From assembly GCA_020809705.1 (NCBI GenBank), contig CP085829.1, positions 1,612,001 through 1,676,000 on the forward strand: DNA of 64,000 nt. The letters run 5' to 3'. The DNA comes from Calonectria ilicicola. Its lineage: Eukaryota > Ascomycota > Sordariomycetes > Hypocreales > Nectriaceae. The first letter of the stretch is position 1, and every line of letters begins with the position of its first letter. Made by a program: the position numbers and the translations under genes. Of this stretch, positions 43,365 through 53,777 are shown in pieces. The notes under the pieces were generated by a model. It saw only the letters and a list, made by a program, of their open reading frames with translations. It ran no database searches and had not been told where the DNA came from.

Positions 43365-45961
43365 GCAAGCACTCACTGCAACCAAAACAGCTCAGCCCAG
43401 CCCCCAAGGGCGGCCGCTTCGCTTTTTTTTTCTTACTATCTTATGGGGACCAATAGACGCACGCACGCACACACGCAGCATATCACGTACATATACACAC
43501 ATTGTAATAACTCTTTGTTACACGCGCACATTCACTGAACGGAAAAAACGATAAAAACGATAAAAAAAAAGAACATTTTTGGGAGTTTTTTGCTTGTTTA
43601 AGCCACAATTGACACAGAAGACACGACCATTTAGATTACATAGATACCCGGAAAGCCGTATGTAGATACGAATGAGACAATACCGTCAAGAGAAAGGTCT
43701 CCAGCATAAATTGAGGTCGGACGCGTAATCTTCTCCCACTCCCCCCTGCCATGTTTTCCTGCCCATTTGTGTCTCAAGTCTGCTGCAACTCACACGCCAT
43801 CAGATCTCACCCACATGTGTTTTTGCTGCATCCAGCCCAATGTAGAATTCCTTCTCCAACCACCTGTTTTATCCTTATCGCTTGTTGTGTTACTTTTTCG
43901 GGGGCCGTTGTTGACTAAACCTGACTCCATCCGCCCTCTCACTTTCTGACTCTCACGTGTCATCCGATGTTGCTGGGTCACAGACAGACAGCTCCCTTGG
44001 CGTGTGGGGATGACGTACGCCGGGAATCCCGCTCAAGCAGGGGGCCAGGGAGCCGCCAACATCAGATGATGGATACCTTCAGCAGCATCCCTGCCTGTGT
44101 CACGGTGCGGAGACTTTTCTGTCTCGATTCACTGCAACGCTGTTTCAGTTACATTGACTATGAGGCCAATTTTCATCCCCGCCTCTTTAACTTTGTATCA
44201 TGCGTTTCGTCTTTAATGCCCACCTTCCACTTTCTCGGCCGGCCACGGATTTGAAACCCGCCAGCCTCCTCCTTGGTCTTGTCCCTTGGTCGGGTCGTCG
44301 CAGATCTGGCCAACAGAAGAGGCGAGATCTTGGGTGGCATTGACTAACAGAAACTAACGTGGGTTCAGGCTAGCTCCAGTGGGTCGACCTTTGGGCTCCC
44401 TCCTGCTCTGGATTCCAGTCCCTCTCTCTCTCGTATTCCCAGAGATTGCCTGCCAAGCTCACACTCGCCGCAAAGTGATCGTCGTGGGCAATCAATTGGC
44501 GCCCAGGATACCCAAAACTTTAGCCGCCAGCGCTTCGTATTTGCTCACCGTCTCTCCCCAAAGCCCGACCATTTCTTTTCTTATCTAATAAATTTTCCTT
44601 CTGTCGTTCGGAGATTGAAGAAAATTAATCTGTGCCTGTTTCCGGCCCGCCGCTAAAACGTGGGAAGCTTGAGCACAGGTCATCCATTGTTCTTATCAAC
44701 CCTGGCTCTCTCTGGATCAACAACGGTCTTGAGGCTATCCACATCTTGATCCAAAAACGCTACGTTACTTGAACCCGTTTTATTTATAGCTTCACTTTCA
44801 CCGAATCGCGCAACTGATGATGCCGATTATGTAATCGGCTTCATGATTGGATTTTGATATCAACATCGTAGCCCTACTCATTCCACTTGGCGAAATCCTC
44901 CCGTCTCATATCTGCCTATCATGTTCCTGGAACCAATCTGACGCTTACTCAGACGAACACCGTGTCAGAGCATCCATGCATGCGCCAACACGATCAAACA
45001 GGAACAATGGCAGATTGGCTTGATCCTGATGATTTTTTCCGCCATTTGTTCGCATTTTATCCAATGGAATTGACCAACGAGAGGATCAAGTTTCGGATTA
45101 GCTACCATTGTTCCACGTGTGTATTTATTTACCTTGTCCATCGAAATTGAAGCCTTTCACAAGATGCATCCAAAATGCGTGGTTGAACAAAGGAAGTATC
45201 AAACTGCCACCACCATACTAATTTTTAAATCTCATTCATCTAAATTCTTTTAATTCAGATTTATGAATTCGTAGTCTGATGGTATGGGACAAAAGCGGTC
45301 ATCGCTATAGGGTAGGGTGTTTTCGAATATGAGGGATGATTGAATTCAGTTAAGCTGAGGGCATCTCACTTCACCATCCAGAGACCACGATGTTGAATAT
45401 TGACAGCTCGCACTAACTTCCTTTCCATGTTCAAAACCTCTTAATCTTGAGATAACGTCATCGTTTATGTCATCCTTAAATTGCGCTCTGGGCGCCCTTT
45501 CCCCTCTTATGGAGATCTTTCAACGTCTAACACTCAGCTCAAATCAAACCAAACTAACTCATTGAATTGGGTCATAAAGCGCCTTAATATTTCAACCCGA
45601 CACACAAATTTACTCCGATCACTAGTTCGCTAATGCCAAGCAAAGGAGCTGATGAAATGTTGGCTGTGTTGAAGAGTGAATGTGGCTTGGAATGGTCAGA
45701 CGTGCTTTCAAGTAGAAAATCATGTTGCTATCTAAGCTATTGAAGAAATAACCGAAGTATTTAATAATTGCCAAGGAAGAAAACAAAGGCGCAGTCTATA
45801 ATTTTGTTCACCTGATCAATTCCGATTCTGCCTAATTCACCACTGCGCCCCAATGACTCAAGTGGGGTATTGTTTCCCAGTCGCCATTTTACGAATATAA
45901 AGATTCAAAGAGTTCACTAAACCCGAATGTTCCCGGAAAATGTTCCCATTGACTTTTAACC
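43365..45961. other. Long intergenic region
   Basis: About 2.6 kb with no supported gene. The first 150 bp are likely GH16 3' UTR, with a CGCA/CACA microsatellite near 43458-43475. Short frames at 43967, 44379 and 44887 have no recognisable features. Confidence 0.5.
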
Positions 45962-46672
45962 ATGGAAGATCAAAACTTACCACCGCCTACATACGATGAA
46001 GCCATGAGAGAGGCTATTGTTGGGCCTTCTCAAGCTTCAGCCGTCGCGTCGCTAACATTCCCAGACAGACTTAACGTGTACAGCGTCTCGGCCTATCAAA
46101 AGCAATATTTTCTTGGGGTACACAAAGAGGACCCACTCTACGCCCTCACACTCTGGTCGTCGGAAGATAAGCTTGATGGCCCCTTTGTCACGATTCATGA
46201 TGGGCTATCACTGAGAGATGCTCCCATCGCAGGCTCAATCCAAACACAACGGGGAAATGGTAAGGAAATTTACACAGTCTGTATCCCTCCAACGGTCGGT
46301 GCGCTGGGCGACAGCAATCAGTGCACAGAGGAAAACTTCACGTTTAGACGCGTCAAGGAAGGCAATACGTGGAGAGACCCTTGGTTTCATGAATTTGAGA
46401 TGCACACAAATACCAGTGGAAGAAAAAAGCAGAAGTTTGAATGGAGGAATATTCCGTACAACAGTAGGAGCTGGGACTTGACTGTGGTCGGCTCACGGCA
46501 GGTTCTCGCACAGATTCAGTTTTACGGTAGAGGTCTGACCAAGTTTGCATGCTTCTGTTTTTTACCGGGAGCAAAATCCGGAGACTTAGGTCGGCAACGG
46601 GAAATCATGGCTTTAATCACCGGCCTCACTGTGTGGCAGGAAGATTGTCTGCACCGCTCGAGAATGGGTTAA
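45962..46672 (+). CDS. Uncharacterised protein with N-terminal PPxY motif
   Basis: A single exon of 236 codons, ATG in context CCATGG. The N-terminus reads MEDQNLPPPTYDEAMREAI: PPTY is a PPxY motif of the kind bound by WW domains of Nedd4/Rsp5-type ubiquitin ligases. The body looks like a compact beta-rich domain (NVYSVSAYQKQYFLGV, YALTLWSSEDKLDGPF, WDLTVVGSRQVLAQIQF). I recognise no named domain with confidence; a tubby- or LURP-like membrane-lipid fold is a possibility to test. No signal peptide or membrane helix is seen. It may be an adaptor or a ubiquitylation target at the membrane. Confidence 0.7.
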   Translation: MEDQNLPPPTYDEAMREAIVGPSQASAVASLTFPDRLNVYSVSAYQKQYFLGVHKEDPLYALTLWSSEDKLDGPFVTIHDGLSLRDAPIAGSIQTQRGNGKEIYTVCIPPTVGALGDSNQCTEENFTFRRVKEGNTWRDPWFHEFEMHTNTSGRKKQKFEWRNIPYNSRSWDLTVVGSRQVLAQIQFYGRGLTKFACFCFLPGAKSGDLGRQREIMALITGLTVWQEDCLHRSRMG

Positions 46673-47134
46673 ACCATGACCTAGCCAACTTTTGGAATCA
46701 TTGTGAGGGTGGAGTTGTCAGATGACTTAATGAATTATGACGTGTTGTCAATTCCCGGTTAACCAGAAAATTTTAATTCACTTGCCTTAGCTACTATCTA
46801 CCCCAAGGCAAAGAGCTATTGACCAAGGTTGCACTGGCTATGGCTGGAGTGCCCTGGAGGAGCTAAAATTGCAGTGCACATACAGGTTGTCGGTGGAGTT
46901 CGATTCCACTCTGCTGATTCTCATTGGCTGGCGCTGGCCCACACCTTGATCTGCCTCCTTGTACAAGACTTCCTTCTTATGGCTCACGACGCGAATTCCC
47001 GTCTGAACACAAATCAAACAACTTCACAATAAAATAAAATAAATAAATAAATAAAAATAGTCTAAGATTATATAAATAAAATTATTCAATTTTTTCTTGC
47101 TAACATTATTTAGTTGATTATTGGATGCTCTGAT
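46673..47134. other. Convergent intergenic region with AAAT microsatellite
   Basis: Roughly 460 bp between two converging genes. A run of AAAT/AATA units lies at about 47028-47060. No gene is seen. Confidence 0.6.
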
Positions 47135-48454
47135 TCAATGTTCTGGCCACTCCCCATATCCCTCCTCTACTCCTTGAAGCCAATTTCTAATATTGGTATC
47201 GCGGTCTTCATCGCAATTGTTTCCCCATATTAATAGCTCGAAAGGATATCTTACGCTCATAGTGAATACCGGATCGGGCAACATTTCTGCGGCATCGGCT
47301 GCTCCTGATATGGCAGCAATCTTCGTCAATACGAAATGTAGCTCCATCACTCGGTGAAATTTTGGTGCCTCTTCGGATTTCATCTTGACTTTGAATATGT
47401 GCTCAGACGGGATCGGGTGTCCGTTCGAAATACTTGTGACTCCTACATCGGGTCTCATGATTAGTTGATCCAATAGTCTTTTTCCAGGTGTGCTTTCATC
47501 CCCAAGATCAATCAATCTCTTGGGATTCTGTATTGCAGATCGAGGCATCCACATAAACTTAACTTCGACGGTTGAATGCTCACCATCGACCTCTTCAATC
47601 CCAAAGGCTTCAGGCCCAAATAGGCTTGTGGCCACCACTTTTGCAGAGCAGACTCCAGGCAGATCATGTTCCACACTTTATCAGAGGCTTGAACTTCTGA
47701 TGCAAGGGCATCGTCGAGGCAAAAGGCGCCCGCATTCTTTGAGACGAAATTCATCAACATGTCGATAAATGCAATCGTGCGACCAGTATTACCTCTGGAG
47801 TTTTTCCAGTGAAGTGGGATAATGTAGCAGACGTCTGGATTGATTTCACCGGTGATGATACATCTATAGCCATCTCTTTTCTGGCATTTCTTCTTTTCAA
47901 CGTCACTTTGACTTTGGTCGTAGTTCCTATGCCATTCAGGCGGATAATCGGAGTCCTCCGCGTCGTCTTTTTGTTGTGGTTTAAATGCGCCTTGCTTCTT
48001 TTGGCTACCGGCACCACCGGGGACATGGGAACCTCCAGCTTCGGAGTCGCTTTTTTTATCATCCCTGAAGAAGCTTGTCACTTTCAGGACTAAACAGAGA
48101 TGTCAGGGCCTATTGATACTTGAAATGGGCATGTAGCTTACAGTGCTTGATGAGATGAGGTATGTTGCTGAGTGTTTGGGCTAAAAGTTTACCGCGGCAA
48201 CCGATTGTTTCGGAGGCAGATCTCAAATTGTCGAGTGGCATGAACAGAATAGCTGCGAATTGAATAGCCGTAAATTTCCAATCAGGCTTATCGAGAACGT
48301 CTCTGGCTATCTGCTCTATCTCCATGGCATCTGCAACGCGCTCATCGTACTCATCGGCGGATAAGATATCGGAAAGCCAAGCGTGCGGAGGATGAGCATC
48401 AGCATGCTTTTGGACGCTTTCGAATTTATTGGCGGCGTTCGATGAGAGCGCCAT
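47135..48454 (-). pseudogene. HNH-endonuclease-domain fungal protein, frameshifted
   Basis: Minus strand. Exon 1 is 48454-48142; a 52 bp intron follows; exon 2 runs from 48089 towards 47135. The first 150 residues are helical (FESVQKHADAHPPHAWLSD, DVLDKPDW), followed by a charged linker and the HNH-type segment CQKRDGYRCIITGEINPDVCYIIPLHW, the usual layout of fungal HNH_2 proteins. Downstream, NMICLESALQKWW and STVEVKFMWMPRS are also typical but lie in different frames. The switch happens near 47599-47602, where one nucleotide appears to be missing; with it the gene would have 423 codons. No intron fits the site. Either it is a recent pseudogene or a base-calling error. The biological role of these fungal HNH proteins is unknown; DNA cleavage is not shown. 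Confidence 0.75.
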
Positions 48455-49187
48455 TTTTGGAGTAGCTTTAGTATAGATCCAAATAAAGAAATCGGTGAAA
48501 CGCTATGAGGACAAGGGTGAGGGAGGAAATGAGAGAGATTAAAGAAGGAATAGGGGCGTTTGTCTGGTCTTCAATCCTGTTAGCAGCCTATCAAGTGAGT
48601 ATTGCTTGCGTAACTATTTAGCTGGTCATAAGATGACTTGCGTACCACAATGGTGACCAGAAGAAGAATAACTTTGCTTTCGGGAAACTTTGTTGCAATC
48701 GCGAACAAGGTTGTGACCAATTTAAAAATCTATCTCAAGGACTGCCTTTAGATCCCATGACCTTGCATGGCTCTTCCTATCCCCAAAGGAAGAAATAACT
48801 AGATGAATTTTGCTCTCACTGCCCTTGACTCCGCATGAAAACGCACTGTTTCTTGCTCGATAGAGAAGTTACCATCCATAGTAACTGTGAACCCTGACAA
48901 GTTATCTATTAAATATAGGTAGGCGTATTGTTGGGAGATGGGTATACTGTTTATTTGCCGGAGACTATGAAGTAGACACCATTTGACCGCATCACTTGCT
49001 CGTGCATATTACCAGATCCGCGAATGCCACTGTGAATGAAGAAGAATGTGATTCCATTTTCCAACGGATCAGTCCAGCCTTCACTTACTGTATCGGCCAG
49101 AAAGGTATCTGGTAATCTCCGATATGAAAGGGAAAGCTAGCAAGGCTTGATTCGGTCAACATTAGCCTTACCTCTGAGTCGAGAGGA
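48455..49187. other. Intergenic region with dispersed repeat
   Basis: About 730 bp, no gene. It contains copy 2 of dispersed repeat B at 48744-48807. The left end is the promoter side of the HNH gene. Confidence 0.5.
48744..48807. repeat. Diverged dispersed repeat B, copy 2
   Basis: This is the counterpart of 34213-34276, same orientation, alignable over about 64 bp with several substitutions and short gaps. Confidence 0.4.
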
Positions 49188-51886
49188 CTACCAGGCGGGT
49201 CTTTCTATAAATGAAGCCCTGGAATAAATATCCATGTTCATAAAATACTTGTCGCATACCTCCTCGGCAATTGGTAGATCAAAGTCATCGCAATCGAACC
49301 ACCCACACGCTGAATGACTATTCTTCATCAAACCAGCCTCAACTAAAGGTGTATTAAATTTCCCTGATTTCCCTGTTAACCATGTCAAAAGCGCTTCCAT
49401 TGAGAAGTTTCCCGAGATCCAAGACTCTCCTTCTCGAGTCCTGCGATATGTGAGAAGTTCGGTTTGAATAGTTGCCCAGAGCAGCCCAAGCCTGGGGCTT
49501 GTGCAAGGCCATTTTTGCCATGCACTATGAATCCTATGACTCAATTCTAGTTTGCATGTATCTGCAAATTGTAAACTGATTAAACCCTCCATCGTGACTT
49601 TCGAATTATACATAGAATGGGTTGCGTTCGTCTTACCACTTGAGCCATTTGCCTCCTCATCTTGGAACATTTTGCGAATTTCTTCTTGAGCGGTTATATG
49701 CAAAACTTCCTCAATACACCGCCACCCAATTTGGCAATTCTGACTCCATCGCTTGATGAATACTTCTGGAACTGCCTTGATTAGCCCATGAGCGTCAAAC
49801 AAACCATGTTGACATGTCCCCGAATCTGTTTGACGAATGATATCCTGAACTGAGATCGGAACTTCAAGTGAGACTTTGGCTCCTAGGCGTATGACACAGG
49901 CAATTACCGCTAACACGCCAAACAACGTCTCTCCGGGCATTCCATTCCGAGCGAGGTGAAACGCAACAACAACAAGTGTATGAATTGGACCTAGTTTCAT
50001 CTCCAATCCACAGTTGACGCATCGTCGGGAAAAGAGACCACCAAGCGTATTAATATCGTAAGATAAACTAGAGCCATAAATGACTATTATACTATGGCAA
50101 ACAGCCTGCACAGAGGTGTGACAGAAAGGGTGCTTCCATTTTGTGGGCACTCGTGGATAGCCCTCTTTTAGAAGTTGGCGCAATTCCGGCGAATCAGCGT
50201 CCCATCTACCGCATATATCCTTTTCCTCTCCAGGAAAGGTGTTAGATTTGGCAAGGCCAGCGGTAATATCTCCAGGACTGAGTTTTGTGTGTGAGCGCAG
50301 AACAGATACCAGCAAGCTGTCGAGAATTGTATGCCCCATCTCATTAATATACTGGCTTCTGAGTGTTGAAAATGGAAAGATTTCCAAAATATTTGCCATA
50401 ATGAGACAGCATTTATTCCCCCCATCTAGAAAGGAAGCTGCGAGGTGAAAGGGATACAATTCCCTGATCTCGTTACTCTCGATTGTCTTCGACAGAGATG
50501 TCATAAGTTCAATATTTCCAGCCATAATGGCAAATTTCCAAGCATCAATTGCTTGGGAAGTTGGATTTCTTTGGAATGATTCTGCTATTAGCTGATTGGA
50601 GACTGGGAGATCTTCCGGAGGCGTATTACTAAAAGCACTGCTCGAAATGGATTCTTGCATCGAACCTAAGAAGGTACGATTCAGCAGCTCTTCACCTGAC
50701 CAGTTACGCCAACTAGAGGGGTCTTGCACGTCGAATATATCATTTCCATCAGTTTGAGGTTCAGGTATTGGATTGTAATTCATGCCAAGGGCATGAATGG
50801 ACCATCGACAGAGATTCGTAGGGGATTGAAGGTCTTTGGATAGGATAGGAACTGGGGACGCAGCTGCGATAATTCCGGTAGACCGAGGGCTAACTGGAGA
50901 CTCTGGGTGGTTTAAACCGCCAAGTGTGATTGCGGATATCATCCCCCAAGTCCAAGAGGAAGGGCCCTTCCCCCAATACTTGGCAGTGACAAATGAATGC
51001 ATGAAGAAATCGTGCAGGTAGTTCGTCAAGACACTATTATTCATTAGTTTTGTGCGACTTCAAATTTATGCAGGACTGACGGAGAGCTCTTACATTCTAT
51101 CCTCTTTTTTGCACGATTGCAAAAGTTCAACGTGGCGGCCTTGGAGAAAAAGGCTTGAGCGGTCTTGTATCGCTTTTGTTTGGACGAGTTGCATCGTCGG
51201 TGATGGCACAACAGCTTGCGATCCGGGCGATGGGACTCCAGGGCTTTTGACTTTCAGGTAATCTGGAGTGATAGTCGCGTTGCCGAAGGGCGAGGATTGA
51301 TCAGGTCGCTTAGGAATCGATGCAACGTATGCTGCGTAAGGAAGGTTCCACATTGACATGCTACCATCGTTAGTGACATTTCGAAATTAATAGTAGTGTA
51401 CTTACATGCCCGGTGAGACTGTTTCGACGGCGAAGTGACGTATCTGGTCATTGATGTGCCGCTTTAGTTGCTTCTTGTCCAATCCCTTTTCATTATCCCC
51501 TTCTCCAACGGTGACATTGGAGGAGCTTTCCCCTGGGCGCTTTCGCCGGATGAGGGCTCCGACCGCTGCCTCCTTCTCTTTTCCGAGAATGCGTTTCCGG
51601 ATACCCCACTGACGGAACCAATTTTTGTATTGGATTGACCTTTTTGCACGGCAAAAATTAAAATAGGAAGGACTAAAGGATAGGTTTGTACTTACGTGGC
51701 GTTGAAGGAGTAATGATCGCGCATGAATTCGACAATTTTGCTGACGGTGAAACCTTTTCCAGTTGGAACATATTCACCCATATATAGCTGGACGATGACG
51801 GGCTTGAGGTGTTGGTGTCGGTTTGTGTATGGGATATTGAGGAACTTGTCCTCGAGGGATTTGGGAATCAGCTCGTCTGGATTCAT
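49188..51886 (-). CDS. Clr5-domain protein, putative transcriptional regulator
   Basis: Four minus-strand exons (51886-51696, 51639-51406, 51360-51094, 51033-49188) encode about 845 residues. The N-terminus has the Clr5 domain: KPVIVQLYMGEY, then SKIVEFMRDHYSFNAT and, across intron 1, SIQYKNWFRQWGIRKR. Clr5 is a short helical domain at the N-terminus of many fungal proteins, thought to bind DNA. A basic linker (IRRKRPGES) follows, then a long region with no recognised domain, probably helical, containing LWATIQTELLTYRRTREGESWISG and a C-terminal GWFDCDDFD. All splice sites are canonical and the phases agree, so the model is sound. Target genes are unknown. A set of spaced repeat motifs lies just upstream of the start. 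Confidence 0.85.
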
Positions 51887-53777
51887 GAGAGGCCACTTCC
51901 AATGGAATTCTGTTGAAGGTGGTTTGAGAAGCTTGACAAAATACGGAGAGGGCGGAGGGAATGATTAAATACCCTAGCGGTCAGCTTGATCCAACATCTG
52001 CGCGAACCAGTTGCCTTGTTGTAGAGGCAACAAGCTCAGCACCAATATGTGGGTCAACAAAAGGTCAGTGTCCAACCATATTGCACCCCCGACTTAATGG
52101 CTGCGCTAAGCCCCCCCTATGACCTGCCTCACTTCTGCTACATAAAACAACTACAAAAGGTCACCAACCAATAAGCTTGGTTGAATTGATTATGTCACAT
52201 GTTTCTGGTTTCTTACACGAGCCGCCCGTGCATCTCAACTCTCCCATACAAAAGGTTACTAGCCAATTAGAACTGGGCACATCATTCAGTGGCAACGCGC
52301 CAAGGTGCAAGCGTTTCACTCACCGTTGTCTCAAATTGTCCTAGTCAGATGATAAACCGTGAACAAAAGGTTGATGACCAATCAGCACCTTGCCCGGGTA
52401 GAGGGTCAAGTCATCTACGCCCTCGTCACCCTAATTTTACACCAGGAGATGCAGCTCACCTGCTGGCTTAATTTTGGGCATGTGTACTGTCTTTGCGCGG
52501 GTTTGGTACCTGGGTTCCTCATATCCGCAAAACGCGAATGCTATGTACCTTTACAAGCCAAACATTGTCATTAGTGACTTTGGACATGGGTCCAGGTAAC
52601 TCACTCGGCACGCCCACCGAGGCGTTTTTCAATCCAGCCCTCGAGCAAAAATTCCCTGTCGCCCTATTATCTTATGAAATCCAGAATCTGCCATGCTCGG
52701 CCGCTCGCACTCTGCTGGGGAAATATTGTCTATAAAGCATGCTCACCCCGCGCTCTTGTTCTCATGGCTCCATCACACTCCGGCATCATTCACCGACATC
52801 TCTTAGACCAGTGTGGTATCTCATTTATTAAATATTATTGTTCCTGATAATATTCTCGCATCAGAGCTGAGCGCTGTTCATATCGCAAAGCTAGCCACGA
52901 TCACCACCTCACCTCCCTCAGGATGAACAGAAGGTACGCTCTTTGATCTATTTTGTCATAATGCCTATTTTGTTTAGTGAGGCACAAAGCCTCCTTTCTC
53001 TTGAGCATTCATGCTTGATGCTGTCACTTATTTTCCTTGAACGTGCCTAAGAGACCTTGTCACCGGGAAAGTCTACATTCGTGATTGGATAAGTGCCAGG
53101 TTTATCCCAACCTTCTGGATCATAATCATGATGGAACCTGTGATGATTCTCAAAGCTTACTTATATTTTAGCAACGGAACCGACAACTGGAGCACAGTGC
53201 CACGAATTAGCTCTCCCAAACCCACCTCGAAATGTCCTAAAAAGACGTGCAAAAAGTCCAAATATTCACGTATCAGCGGCGAGACCGATTCAAAAACTCA
53301 AACAATTTCCCTCCTTGGAATGGGAGCTCAATTCCTGGCTGAAGATAAGGTAAATTCGTCCTGTATGCATCGAGGCTTAGTTGTGTTGGTAAGACTGATT
53401 TCATCTAGCTACCTACCAAATGAATCTCGTATACCCACCCAACTTCACATCGGCCTTTTTTCTGAGGCTATCCCATGGGTATCATACAAAAGGAGTATGG
53501 AAGCCGTGATTTAGTCTTACATTGTCGACATATTTTGGTAAATCGTGGGCTCGACCAAGAGGGAGCTCCAGAGCCACAACAGTGGCAGATACAACTAGGC
53601 TTGGTCATAATTTGCCCGACTGAGAAACAATCAGCTTGATCCTCTGTACAGTACAACCTTGAAAATATTTAAATAAAATATTCAAATTTTCTTTTTTAAT
53701 TCGTATATTAAATTTAAGTCGTGTACACACGTAGTAACGTGCATCTGCGCGCGCAGGAAAACTCAAAAATACAAATG
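51887..53777. other. Intergenic region with spaced motif repeats
   Basis: About 1.9 kb. The first half carries four regularly spaced ACAAAAGGT motifs. In the second half an open frame (53128-53514) with a lysine-rich stretch KPTSKCPKKTCKKSKYSR could be a small exon, but I cannot build a convincing gene around it. The final 120 bp are AT-rich. Confidence 0.45.
52057..52382. repeat. Four spaced ACAAAAGGTYA...CCAAY motifs
   Basis: The sequence ACAAAAGGT(C/T) occurs at 52057, 52153, 52248 and 52363, i.e. at 96, 95 and 115 bp spacing. Each is followed within about 15 bp by CCAAC or CCAAT. The intervals are otherwise only weakly similar. It could be an old ~96 bp tandem repeat of which one element is conserved, or an array of regulatory sites 170-500 bp upstream of the Clr5 gene start. 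Confidence 0.5.

Noticed and set aside
42564..43385. 273-codon open frame on the minus strand
   Set aside because: It lies antisense to the GH16 gene and is opened by that gene's extreme GC third-position bias; the Gly/Ala-rich translation is an artefact.
53128..53514. Open frame with a lysine-rich stretch, possible exon
   Set aside because: I could not find a start exon or convincing splice sites, and the protein has no family features.
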